Source: ATM1 sp003577165 (GTDB lineage Bacteria > Armatimonadota > Fimbriimonadia > Fimbriimonadales > ATM1). From it: 64,000 nucleotides of DNA. Position 1 is the stretch's first letter. Each line of letters starts with the position of its first letter. The translations under genes and the position numbers were made by a program. The notes beneath the pieces were generated by a model. The model was given only the letters and a program-made list of their open reading frames with translations, made no database searches and was not told the DNA's origin. The DNA lies in contig SZPM01000013.1 of assembly GCA_030263715.1 (NCBI GenBank), positions 5,757-69,756 on the forward strand, given 5' to 3'. Shown here piece by piece: positions 1 through 8,049 of the stretch.

Positions 1-764
1 TTGACCGCCATTGGATTCGGCGGGAAGAAGTAAGTCGAGACTTCGCCGTGCTGGTCCACGTACACGTGCGGGTTCCATCGCCGATATTCGGCGGCCTCAG
101 CAACTGACTCGACCTGCGACATCGCGATTCGGTCGCGATTCAAATCAAAACGATAGTGGTTGACGCGCCCCTGCACTGCGGGTGGAGGGCTGTGTTCCGG
201 AGCCGCGCGATTCGGAGTGCCGACAGCGACGGAATTGAACCAAACGGCGAATCGTTCGTGGCCATCCGGGTTGTAACTCGGGTTGACGATGACGACTGCG
301 TTCTCCAGCGCGTTCTCGACGAAGCGCGATCTGGACGCCGCGAGAGTGTAGATCAGCCACATTGACGATTCGAATGAGGCGGTCTCATCGCCGTGAATGC
401 ACTGGTTGATCCAGATGATCGCGGGCACCTCTCCCTGTGGGTCCTCGCCGTTGGCGATCCGTTGGTTGGCCTCGCGGATCTCGTCCAGGCGGCCCATGTT
501 CTTGGGAGAAGAGATCGCGACGATTCGAAGCGACCTACCCTCCGTCGACTTGCCGAAGCGCCTCACTGCGATCCGGTCCGGCGCCGAAGCTGCAAGCCGT
601 CCGATGACCTCTTCTTGCTGAGCGAACGTCGTGTGTCGCTCCCCGGGGCCGTAGCCCAAGATGGACTCGGGCTTGGGGATGTTCGGATCATAAGGGCCGA
701 AGCCATAGAAATCGAACGGCTGCTGGGGCTGAATCGCGAGCAGCGCAAGGGCGGCACAGAGCAT
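1..764 (-). CDS. M14 family zinc carboxypeptidase (partial, C-terminus beyond window)
   Basis: Secreted metallocarboxypeptidase that would trim C-terminal residues or cleave peptide cross-links outside the cytoplasm. The frame stays open from the ATG at 764 to the window edge (254 codons). A short hydrophobic leader (MLCAALALLA) suggests export. HGDE at residues 124-127 is the M14 HxxE zinc motif; NPSYNPDGHERF, DLNRDR and the later DQHGE fit the substrate-binding segments of the family. The third zinc ligand and catalytic Glu lie outside the window. The ATG is preceded by CACAAT and six bases, with no Shine-Dalgarno sequence. It is divergent from the oxidoreductase gene. Family call is strong; the substrate is unknown. 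Confidence 0.85.
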   Translation of the reverse strand, partial: MLCAALALLAIQPQQPFDFYGFGPYDPNIPKPESILGYGPGERHTTFAQQEEVIGRLAASAPDRIAVRRFGKSTEGRSLRIVAISSPKNMGRLDEIREANQRIANGEDPQGEVPAIIWINQCIHGDETASFESSMWLIYTLAASRSRFVENALENAVVIVNPSYNPDGHERFAVWFNSVAVGTPNRAAPEHSPPPAVQGRVNHYRFDLNRDRIAMSQVESVAEAAEYRRWNPHVYVDQHGEVSTYFFPPNPMAV

Positions 765-776
765 CTCGCCATTGTG
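765..776 (-). promoter_or_regulatory. Possible leaderless -10 element of the M14 peptidase
   Basis: On the minus strand CACAAT (4 of 6 consensus positions) is followed by six bases and the ATG at 764. The spacing matches other genes here, so transcription could start at the start codon. No -35 is evident. Confidence 0.3.
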
Positions 777-809
777 GCACCCGTCTATCTCGCGGTCCCT
801 GCCTTTCGG

Positions 810-815
810 TAGAAT
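810..815 (+). promoter_or_regulatory. Possible -10 (TAGAAT) for the Gfo/Idh/MocA gene
   Basis: TAGAAT lies 31 bases before the proposed TTG start at 847, inside the divergent intergenic gap. The same hexamer precedes gcvH. No good -35 is visible. Confidence 0.3.
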
Positions 816-846
816 CCGCCGGCCCTTCGGGCCAAAGGTCGGCGTT

Positions 847-1833
847 TTGGCAATTAGGATCGGATTAGTCGGTTACGGCGGACAGTTCGCGATGGGCAAG
901 CATCACGCCGACGCGATTCGCGCAACACCAGGGCTCGAGGTTCACGGTGTCTTCGATGTCGATCCTGCCCGCCGAAGCGCGGCCTCCGAGGAGCAGCCTG
1001 GCGCCGTCATTTACGATTCGTATGACCAGATGTTGGCGGACGACGGAGTCGATCTCGTTGTCCTCATAACGCCTCACGACACGCACGCGCCTTTGAGCGT
1101 CCAAGCCAGTCGCGCAGGGAAGCACGTAGTCACCGAGAAGGTCATGTGCCTCAACACGAAGGAGGCGGACGAGATGATCGAAGCGGCCGCCGCAGCGAAC
1201 CGTTTGCTGACCGTCTACCAGAACCGAAGATGGGACGGCGACTACTTGACAGTGCGGCGGGTAATGGAGAGTGGCCTGTTAGGTGAGGTTTTCTCGATCG
1301 AGTCAAGCGTGAACGGTTGGTGGTTTCCGGCCGGTTGGCGGGGAGAGAAGAAGCGCGGCGGTGGGATGGTGTACGACTGGGGAGCGCACCTTGCCGATCA
1401 ACTCGTTCAACTGATGCTCCCTTCGCGTCCAAAGCAGGTGTTTGCGACCTTTCACTCCGGCGGCCATGCGGTCGACATCGAGACGCAAACGACGATCTCC
1501 GTGCTGTTCGACAACAGCGTGATGGCCCAGATTGACGTGGGTTGCGTCAGTCACTTCACTCGGCCGCGGTGGCTGGTGCGGGGGCACTCGGCGGCCCTCA
1601 AGATGCCGGACTGGGAAACCGCTCAACTGAAAGGCGTGTTCTCCGGCGTGAGCGGCGACCTGTCGGTCGACGTGGAGAAGGGCAAGTGGGCGAACTTCTA
1701 CTCGAACCTGAGCGCCCATCTGAACGAGGGCGAGAAGATCGCCGTTGATCCTGCTGAAGTCCGAATTGCCATTGGGATCCTCGAGGCGGCGTTCGAGAGC
1801 GGACGCACGGGCGCCTCGGTGGGCGTGCCCTGA
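847..1833 (+). CDS. Gfo/Idh/MocA family oxidoreductase
   Basis: NAD(P)-dependent oxidoreductase, probably acting on a sugar, inositol or related polyol. The N-terminus carries a Rossmann nucleotide-binding strand (IRIGLVGYGGQFAMGKHH), followed by the family's EKVMCLN segment (EKP position, here EKV), where the Lys is normally catalytic. The C-terminal half has the alpha/beta dimerisation domain, including GGGMVYDWGAHLADQ, where the His fits the conserved GGGxxxDxGxH motif. The TTG at 847 puts the Rossmann strand at the N-terminus as in the family; an in-frame upstream start at 772 would add 25 residues without family counterpart. Substrate is not deducible from the neighbours. Confidence 0.85.
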   Translation: MAIRIGLVGYGGQFAMGKHHADAIRATPGLEVHGVFDVDPARRSAASEEQPGAVIYDSYDQMLADDGVDLVVLITPHDTHAPLSVQASRAGKHVVTEKVMCLNTKEADEMIEAAAAANRLLTVYQNRRWDGDYLTVRRVMESGLLGEVFSIESSVNGWWFPAGWRGEKKRGGGMVYDWGAHLADQLVQLMLPSRPKQVFATFHSGGHAVDIETQTTISVLFDNSVMAQIDVGCVSHFTRPRWLVRGHSAALKMPDWETAQLKGVFSGVSGDLSVDVEKGKWANFYSNLSAHLNEGEKIAVDPAEVRIAIGILEAAFESGRTGASVGVP

Positions 1834-1897
1834 GGAACCCGGATCGGCTTTCTAAACGTTAACCACGAGAGGGCCGCGCGCGATTCGTGCCCGGCAC

Positions 1898-1910
1898 CAT
1901 AATCAAACAC
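1898..1910 (+). promoter_or_regulatory. Putative leaderless promoter -10 (CATAAT)
   Basis: CATAAT (5 of 6 consensus) at 1898-1903 is followed by seven bases and an ATG at 1911, which is where the signal peptide of the DsbD-alpha protein begins. No Shine-Dalgarno sequence is present. Confidence 0.4.
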
Positions 1911-2375
1911 ATGCTCAGTACCGGGATTATCAAGTTACTCCTCGGCGCGCTCCTGTTTTCGCCCGCAGGTTCCATGGAGCCGGTTGTGACAGCCAAGCTG
2001 ACCTTAGCCTCCAGCACGGTGGTGGCCGGGAAGTCCGTGCGGGGGACGGCGACCGTCACGATCCCCGCGGGCTGGCATGCCTACGCGCCGCCGGCGCCGG
2101 ACGGATTCCACGCCTTCAACTTAAAGGGCCTCAACTCCGGTTTCGGCTTCAAGGCCTCCTACCCTGCGGGCAAGCCCCTGGAGGTCGCCGGACAAGAGGG
2201 AACTGTCATGGTCTACGAAGGCACGGTCAAGGTCCCGGTCACCATCACTGTCCCGTCGAAAGCGAAGAAGGGGCGGACGACCCTCAAGATGCAGGTCGAT
2301 TATCAACTTTGCGACGATTCCACCTGCCTGCGCCCGGACTCAAAAACAGTCACGGCGACCGTCACCGTTAAGTAG
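1911..2375 (+). CDS. Secreted DsbD alpha-domain protein
   Basis: Periplasmic thiol-disulfide protein related to the N-terminal domain of DsbD, which hands electrons from the membrane to periplasmic oxidised thiols. The protein is a signal peptide (MLSTGIIKLLLGALLF) followed by one immunoglobulin-like domain of about 130 residues. It ends with QLCDDSTCLRPDS, matching the paired cysteines of DsbD-alpha. An upstream GTG at 1887 would place eight residues before the signal sequence, so ATG 1911 is preferred. It ends 7 bases before the full dsbD gene, whose own alpha domain is similar, so the two look like a tandem duplication. Possibly an extra acceptor or shuttle for DsbD; that role is inferred. 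Confidence 0.8.
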   Translation: MLSTGIIKLLLGALLFSPAGSMEPVVTAKLTLASSTVVAGKSVRGTATVTIPAGWHAYAPPAPDGFHAFNLKGLNSGFGFKASYPAGKPLEVAGQEGTVMVYEGTVKVPVTITVPSKAKKGRTTLKMQVDYQLCDDSTCLRPDSKTVTATVTVK

Positions 2376-2382
2376 GCAGATA

Positions 2383-4335
2383 ATGGTGTCTCGATTCCTC
2401 ATTGCGCTCTGCGCGCTCTTCGCCTGGTCGTGGAGCGTGGGTGCGCCAGATCCGATTGTCAGTTGGTCCGCGAGCCTGATCCCCGGCGATGCTCGGCCCG
2501 GCGAGAGTGCACAGATCGTCGTCACCGGGAAGATCAAGGACGGGTGGCACATCTATGCGATGAAGCAGACCGGCGGCCCAATTGCCACAGAGATAACGCT
2601 TCCCGACACGAGCGTGCTGAAGCCGAATGGGGAGGCGATCCAGCCGCAGCCGATCGAGGCCGACGACCCGAATTTTGGAATCCGCGTCGGTTATCACAAG
2701 GGAGCGACCGCCTTCGCTCTTCCGGTTCAACTGGGCGCCAAGATCGAGGGCGCGCAGAAAGTAATCGTAAACGTCCGATGGCAGGCGTGCAATGACACGA
2801 GTTGCGCGATTCCGGAGACGACACCGGTTACCTTTACTTTCACCCCTGGCTCAGGCCCCGCGAGGCCCGACCGGACGAGTCCCATCACAGCCGTGCCCGA
2901 GCAGCCCGAGGGCCACGTCGCGGGCCAAGCGGCGCCTTCCGCTGGACAGGACGGAAAGCAGGCGGCGCAGTTGGAATCTGGCGAGGGCGACGTCTCGAAA
3001 CAGGTTGAAAAGGCCCGGTCGGAAGGACTGCTCGCTTTCTTGCGCCTCGCTGCGACTCTCGGACTTTTGTCACTCCTCACGCCGTGCGTATTCCCGATGA
3101 TTCCGATTACCGTCAGTTACTTCGCAAAACCGGTGAGCACGGAGGGAGGATCGAATCTGCGAGGAGCGTTCGCGTTTTCGATCGGAATCATCAGCACCTT
3201 CACGATCATCGGCTTCGCCGTCACCCTGCTCTTCGGGGCGAGCGGCACTCAGGACCTCGCCACGAATCCGATCTTGAATCTGGTGATCGCGATTCTGTTC
3301 GTTGTGTTCGCGCTTAACCTATTCGGCGTGTTCGAGATTCGGATGCCCAGTTTTCTTCTGAACAGGGCACAGTCCGGCACCCGACGCGGCGGATTCGCAG
3401 GACCTCTGTTCATGGGAGTGACTGCGGCGATTACTTCGATGACCTGCACCGTTCCGTTCGTCGGGACGATCCTTGCGCTCGCGACGAAGGAGTTCTTCTA
3501 TCCGCTCATGGGAATGATCGGATTCAGCCTTGCGTTCGCGACGCCGTTCTTCCTTCTGGCGCTGTTCCCCCAAAGCCTTGCGAAACTGCCGAAGTCCGGA
3601 TCATGGATGTCGTCGGTGAAAGTGTTCATGGGGTTCATCGAAATCGCCGCCGCCGTCAAGTTCGCTTCCAATGCCGATCTCGTGTGGCACTTGGGAATGC
3701 TCACGCGGCCCGTGTTCGTTGCGATTTGGGCGATCGTCGCTCTCGTGGCCGCCCTCTACCTCATGGGGTGGATCGCCCTGCCCACGGCGCCGAACGGCCC
3801 GAAGATCGGCATTGGTAGGCGGGTGCTCGGATTGGCGATGGCCGGAGTTGGTGGCTACTGCCTTGCCTCCTTGAACGGCGCGCCTCTTGGCGAGTTCAGC
3901 GCATTTCTGCCGCCTGATCCGTACCCTGGGCGCGCCGCTACGGGTGATCAGGCTGTGAAGTGGGTCTACAACTTCGACGCCGCGAAACAGCAGGCGGCGT
4001 CTGCGGGCCGGCCCATATTCGTCAACTTCACGGGCTACACATGCACGAATTGCCGGTGGATGGAGCAGAACATGTTCCCGCGTCCGGCGGTTAAGAATGC
4101 GCTCGACAACTTCATCGCCGTCGAACTCTTCACAGACGGCGGCACTCCCACGGACGAGAGTAATCGCAAATTGCGAGATCAGATGACCGGTGTCTTGACG
4201 CTCCCCGTCTACGTCATCGTGGCCCAGGACGGCAGAGTGGTCAAGTGGTTCGAGGGATCGACGCGAAATGAGGAGGCGTTCCTCGAGTTTCTTCGGTCGG
4301 GTCTCGAATCTGCGCGAATGGTGGCGTCAAGATAG
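2383..4335 (+). CDS. dsbD: Thiol:disulfide interchange protein DsbD
   Basis: Inner-membrane protein passing reducing equivalents from cytoplasmic thioredoxin to the periplasm. All three classical domains are visible in 650 residues: a signal peptide and alpha domain with C136/C141 (ACNDTSCAIPE); eight or so membrane segments from about residue 215 to 500 with the redox cysteines C235 (LLTPCVFPMIPI) and C355 (TSMTCTVPFVG); and a thioredoxin-like gamma domain with C554 and C557 (GYTCTNCRWME). An Ala/Gln/Glu-rich linker joins alpha to the membrane part. It follows the single-domain alpha protein and ends 16 bases before kdsA. Likely roles are cytochrome c maturation and disulfide repair. Confidence 0.95.
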   Translation: MVSRFLIALCALFAWSWSVGAPDPIVSWSASLIPGDARPGESAQIVVTGKIKDGWHIYAMKQTGGPIATEITLPDTSVLKPNGEAIQPQPIEADDPNFGIRVGYHKGATAFALPVQLGAKIEGAQKVIVNVRWQACNDTSCAIPETTPVTFTFTPGSGPARPDRTSPITAVPEQPEGHVAGQAAPSAGQDGKQAAQLESGEGDVSKQVEKARSEGLLAFLRLAATLGLLSLLTPCVFPMIPITVSYFAKPVSTEGGSNLRGAFAFSIGIISTFTIIGFAVTLLFGASGTQDLATNPILNLVIAILFVVFALNLFGVFEIRMPSFLLNRAQSGTRRGGFAGPLFMGVTAAITSMTCTVPFVGTILALATKEFFYPLMGMIGFSLAFATPFFLLALFPQSLAKLPKSGSWMSSVKVFMGFIEIAAAVKFASNADLVWHLGMLTRPVFVAIWAIVALVAALYLMGWIALPTAPNGPKIGIGRRVLGLAMAGVGGYCLASLNGAPLGEFSAFLPPDPYPGRAATGDQAVKWVYNFDAAKQQAASAGRPIFVNFTGYTCTNCRWMEQNMFPRPAVKNALDNFIAVELFTDGGTPTDESNRKLRDQMTGVLTLPVYVIVAQDGRVVKWFEGSTRNEEAFLEFLRSGLESARMVASR

Positions 4336-4339
4336 CCGC

Positions 4340-4351
4340 TAAAATGCTCCG
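4340..4351 (+). promoter_or_regulatory. Putative leaderless promoter -10 (TAAAAT) of kdsA
   Basis: TAAAAT at 4340-4345 (5 of 6 consensus) is followed by exactly six bases and the GTG start of kdsA. A transcript starting 7 bases after the hexamer would begin at the start codon. There is no Shine-Dalgarno sequence. Confidence 0.45.
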
Positions 4352-5185
4352 GTGGGCATTGCGGTGAACCCGGTACGGGCAGGAGGCGTTACGATCGGCA
4401 CGGGCTTGCCGGTCCTGATTGCGGGGCCGTGCATGGCCGAGTCCCTCGACCTCTGCCGGCACGTTGCGGACACTCTGGCCGCGTTGTGCGGCGACTTGGG
4501 CTACTCGTACATCTTCAAAGCCTCCTTCGACAAAGCGAATCGAAGCAGCGGCGCGAGCCGACGAGGGCCGGGGATGGAGGAGGGCCTGAGAATCCTCAGC
4601 GAGATTTCCGACGAATTCGGCGTCCCGACGACGACGGACGTGCACCTCCCTTCGCAGGCGGATGAAGTGGCGTCGGCCGTTGATCTATTACAGATCCCGG
4701 CGTTCCTGTGCCGACAAACGGATCTCTTGGAAGCTTGCGCCGCAACCGGGAAACCGGTCAACGTGAAGAAGGGACAGTTTCTCGCGCCGTGGGATGCGAA
4801 AAACATCGTCGAGAAACTGAGTGCAGCCGGCGCTAACGGAATCATGCTCACAGAGCGCGGAACATCGTTCGGATACAACGCGCTTGTCGTGGACATGACG
4901 GGTCTCCCGGTGATGCGGTCGTTCGGTTGCCCGGTTTGCTTCGACGCGACGCACAGCGCGCAGAAGCCCGGAGGACTTGGGAACTCGAGCGGCGGCGACC
5001 GTGACTCCATCCCGCACCTTGCCGCTGCGGCCGTCGGGGTCGGAATCGACGCGCTCTTTATGGAAGTTCACCCGGATCCGGAAAGGGCGTTGAGCGACGC
5101 AGCGACACAGTGGCCGCTCTCTGAGGCTCGTCCGCTTTTGAGCCGCCTAAAGCGGATTTGGGACGCGTCTTCGGAAGGAAGGTAA
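4352..5185 (+). CDS. kdsA: 3-deoxy-8-phosphooctulonate synthase
   Basis: Cytoplasmic enzyme condensing arabinose 5-phosphate with phosphoenolpyruvate to Kdo 8-phosphate, the first dedicated step of the Kdo core of lipopolysaccharide. The 277-residue protein carries family signatures FKASFDKANRSS, IPAFLCRQTDLL, VNVKKGQFLAPWD, LTERGTSFGYN and DATHSAQKPGG. Cys27 in IAGPCMAES occupies the position that is Asn in the metal-independent E. coli enzyme and Cys in the Aquifex enzyme, so this should be the metal-dependent class. Its presence argues for an LPS-bearing outer membrane, in line with lptF and lptD further on. The start is GTG without a ribosome binding site. Confidence 0.95.
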   Translation: MGIAVNPVRAGGVTIGTGLPVLIAGPCMAESLDLCRHVADTLAALCGDLGYSYIFKASFDKANRSSGASRRGPGMEEGLRILSEISDEFGVPTTTDVHLPSQADEVASAVDLLQIPAFLCRQTDLLEACAATGKPVNVKKGQFLAPWDAKNIVEKLSAAGANGIMLTERGTSFGYNALVVDMTGLPVMRSFGCPVCFDATHSAQKPGGLGNSSGGDRDSIPHLAAAAVGVGIDALFMEVHPDPERALSDAATQWPLSEARPLLSRLKRIWDASSEGR

Positions 5186-5209
5186 CGCAACCTCGTAGAA
5201 CCGGACGCG

Positions 5210-8035
5210 TTGGTGATGTCTCCAGCCGCCGTCCTGTTCGCCCTCCTATCGCAACCTCTGCTCTCGCCACCGCAGTTGTGGTCTTTTGGATTTGCCGCGC
5301 CTCCGAGGATTCCGCTCGCCGGAGACGCGAATGGAGACGGCTTTGCTGATCTGCTCTGCGTGTACCCCCCCGGGCCCAGCATCGTCGACATCCAGCCCAA
5401 CGTCGACGGGCTAAAGACTGGGTTCGGCAGACAGGCAAGAACGTCATTTGGAGCAGACTGTCTGGCTGCGACGACGATAGACGCAGACGGCGACGGCCGC
5501 GTTGAAGTCGTAGGTGTGTTCCCGAACGGCGAAATCCTGTCGGCTGGCTCAATGGCAGAAGGCGTGTTCTCAGTTCAGGAACTTCTCGCGAAGTTGCCGG
5601 AGCCGATCACCGACCCGATCATTGGGGAAGCGGAGACGATCGAAGGAAGAGCAGGATTCTTCGTTGTCTCGAAGTCGACGGGAAATGGCTTCGGAGTCCG
5701 GGCCTTCAGGGGGGGCGGAGCCTCCGTGAGACGCCTGGAGTTTCCCGCCCACATAAACTGGATCGCTCAAAGGGAGATCGATGCGACGCGGGAGGGGGCG
5801 GAGTGGGTTTATCGGACGGGCTCCGGTGAAACATTCGTTGCGGACAGCGCGAACATCCGCAAGAAGCGGCTCGTTCGCAAGGGATCGGCCACAGAGGCGA
5901 TTGCGATTTGGAATGGAAAGATCGTGGTCGGAGACACGGTCTACGATAACGGAATTGCACAGCGCGTGGACTCTCTCGCCACCTTCGAGCCGGGGACTCG
6001 TTTGCTGACAGGCGACATGGATGGCGACGGGACTGACGATCTGGTCGCGTTTTCCTACGGCACCGGCAAGCACACGGCTTACGATATTCATGTTCTTTAC
6101 GCGCTGCGTGAAGGAGATCGCGACTTCGACCGAGATGGCCTGTCGAACGAGGAAGAGGCCGCACTGCGCACCGATCCGGAAAACAGAGACACGGACAACG
6201 ATGGCCTCTTGGACGGTTGGGAAACAAAGGGCTTCCGCGAACTCGATTTGCCTGGCCTCGGATGCAGCCCGACGAGGCCGGACGTCGTTTGCTACGTCCA
6301 GCCGATTGCCGACGTCGATGAAAACAAACTCCGGCAGGACATGGCAGCCGTCGCGAAAACCATGGGGGAACTTACTACGGGCGACGAATTCACAGCGAAC
6401 GGCATCGGGTTTCATCCCATCTACCTACCAGCGATTCCCGTCGAGGCGGCGCGCGGCAAAGGCTGGGCGGAGTTAGGGCCGGCAAATCTCCCTCCGCAGC
6501 ATCGGGGGATCGCGCACTGGATGGTCGTCAACAAAGGGGGGGGAGGACAAGCCATGGAACTCGGCGACATGGGAGGCTGTGGCGCCGACGCTCTTTGGGC
6601 GGTGTTCCTGCATGAATTCGGCCATCAACTGGGCCTCGATCACACGGGCCATTGGGGGCCTGCGCATTGCCCGATCTACACCTCGTTGATGAACTACGCC
6701 TACAGCTACTACTTCGACGATCGGCCGGACGCGATTCACTTCAGTCGCGGTGCGCTCAGTCGTTACGTGCTCGATGAGTCCAACCTGGACGAAACGATGC
6801 CGTTTCCTTACGAACAGGTCAAGTTTCTCGAGAAGGGCCCGTACCGTTTTCGTTTGAAGCCGGCGGGCAAGGAAACTCTCATTGATTGGAACTGGAACGG
6901 CGTGTTCGGAGAGAAGGGTGTCCGCGCGGACGTGAATTACGGTTACAGCACGCACGCTGGAATTCGACACACAATCGACAAGGCTCACACCTCACCGTTC
7001 CTGCTCAACCACAACGGCCAGGCGATCATCGTGTACGGAAAACTTGCGAATCAGCCGAAGCCGGGGGAGCCGCCCTCCATTAGCGCCGAACACCCTGGCG
7101 ACGTTCAGGTGCGCGTGCTCCTTGCTGGCCGCAAGTGGAGCGAGCCGTTCTCACCGAAAGATGCGGCGCTTACGGGCGATCCCTGCGCCTATTCTGCTGG
7201 CGAAGACGTGGTCGTCATTTGTCCGACCGCAACCGGTGCCCGCGCGATCGTGTTGCGCGTGGACGCAGGTCAGATCGTGCAAGTTCGTGCTGAGGATGTT
7301 AGCGTTGCACCGGGCTCGCAGTTGTCAGCCGCGAATCTGGGAACTCGCCCCACGCTCTTTGCTCGCAATCCAGAAACGGGCGACGTGTCCTATGCAGTCT
7401 GGAAGTCGGGAAGACTGAGTCAGTTTGAGCCATTGTCGCAAAAGAGCACCAATCCGGTGGGGGCCTGTTTGGACACACTATCTGGCGAAGTCATCGTCGC
7501 ACTCGCGCAGGATCAGGACAAAGACAGGCCCGCGCGCTGGAAGTTAGTTCGATATGCGTGGCAAGGCGACAGCCTACAGGAGGTGGGGAGCGAATGGGTC
7601 GAAGGCGAGGCAGGTGGCGCCCGGGGCGACGGCCGCATGACGATCGTGTTCGATGCGAGTCGTGACGGCGGCCCGAAGGGACGCGTATACGTGTTCTCTG
7701 AAGGCATCCGACGAAACCCCGACGCAATGTGGGGCCAGATGTATGTGGCCCACACAATTGCCGACAAGTCCCTTCGCGGCGGTTGGCTTGTTAAGCGAAT
7801 GTACGACGAGTGGACGAACACGCGGAGCAGTTGTACGGCAATTCCGTTCGAGGGAGACATTCTGTGGGCTTATCGGTGGGTGGATGGTGGGCAGGGATCC
7901 ACGGACAGCGACCTGCAGGTCGCCTATCGAGGGCTGGGCATCGACGAGGTGCCTATGGGGGATCATGACGACATCGGTTTCGTGCTGCGCTTCGGCTTGC
8001 GCAGAAGCATCCTGTGGCTGAATCCAGGGCCCTAA
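5210..8035 (+). CDS. Secreted metzincin-like zinc metalloprotease with calcium-binding repeats
   Basis: Large exported protein of 941 residues. After a signal peptide (SPAAVLFALLSQPLL) there is an FG-GAP/VCBS-like beta-propeller region with DANGDGF, DADGDGR and DMDGDGTDD calcium loops. Residues about 305-342 hold two thrombospondin type-3-like Asp-rich repeats (DRDGLSNEEE, DTDNDGLLDGWE). The protease core has HEFGHQLGLDH (zinc His 468, 472, 478, catalytic Glu 469) and a Met-turn SLMNY (Met494), the metzincin hallmark. A C-terminal region of about 350 residues is not recognised. In-frame starts at TTG 5210, GTG 5213 and ATG 5216 cannot be separated. Substrate unknown. Confidence 0.8.
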   Translation: MVMSPAAVLFALLSQPLLSPPQLWSFGFAAPPRIPLAGDANGDGFADLLCVYPPGPSIVDIQPNVDGLKTGFGRQARTSFGADCLAATTIDADGDGRVEVVGVFPNGEILSAGSMAEGVFSVQELLAKLPEPITDPIIGEAETIEGRAGFFVVSKSTGNGFGVRAFRGGGASVRRLEFPAHINWIAQREIDATREGAEWVYRTGSGETFVADSANIRKKRLVRKGSATEAIAIWNGKIVVGDTVYDNGIAQRVDSLATFEPGTRLLTGDMDGDGTDDLVAFSYGTGKHTAYDIHVLYALREGDRDFDRDGLSNEEEAALRTDPENRDTDNDGLLDGWETKGFRELDLPGLGCSPTRPDVVCYVQPIADVDENKLRQDMAAVAKTMGELTTGDEFTANGIGFHPIYLPAIPVEAARGKGWAELGPANLPPQHRGIAHWMVVNKGGGGQAMELGDMGGCGADALWAVFLHEFGHQLGLDHTGHWGPAHCPIYTSLMNYAYSYYFDDRPDAIHFSRGALSRYVLDESNLDETMPFPYEQVKFLEKGPYRFRLKPAGKETLIDWNWNGVFGEKGVRADVNYGYSTHAGIRHTIDKAHTSPFLLNHNGQAIIVYGKLANQPKPGEPPSISAEHPGDVQVRVLLAGRKWSEPFSPKDAALTGDPCAYSAGEDVVVICPTATGARAIVLRVDAGQIVQVRAEDVSVAPGSQLSAANLGTRPTLFARNPETGDVSYAVWKSGRLSQFEPLSQKSTNPVGACLDTLSGEVIVALAQDQDKDRPARWKLVRYAWQGDSLQEVGSEWVEGEAGGARGDGRMTIVFDASRDGGPKGRVYVFSEGIRRNPDAMWGQMYVAHTIADKSLRGGWLVKRMYDEWTNTRSSCTAIPFEGDILWAYRWVDGGQGSTDSDLQVAYRGLGIDEVPMGDHDDIGFVLRFGLRRSILWLNPGP

Positions 8036-8037
8036 CG

Positions 8038-8049
8038 TATACTGCGGCA
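8038..8049 (+). promoter_or_regulatory. Putative leaderless promoter -10 (TATACT) of the GH4 gene
   Basis: TATACT at 8038-8043 (5 of 6 consensus) begins just after the preceding stop codon and is followed by exactly six bases and a GTG start at 8050. There is no Shine-Dalgarno sequence. Confidence 0.45.

Noticed and set aside
393..812. Plus-strand open frame opposite the M14 peptidase
   Set aside because: The minus-strand frame has zinc peptidase motifs throughout; the plus frame shows none.
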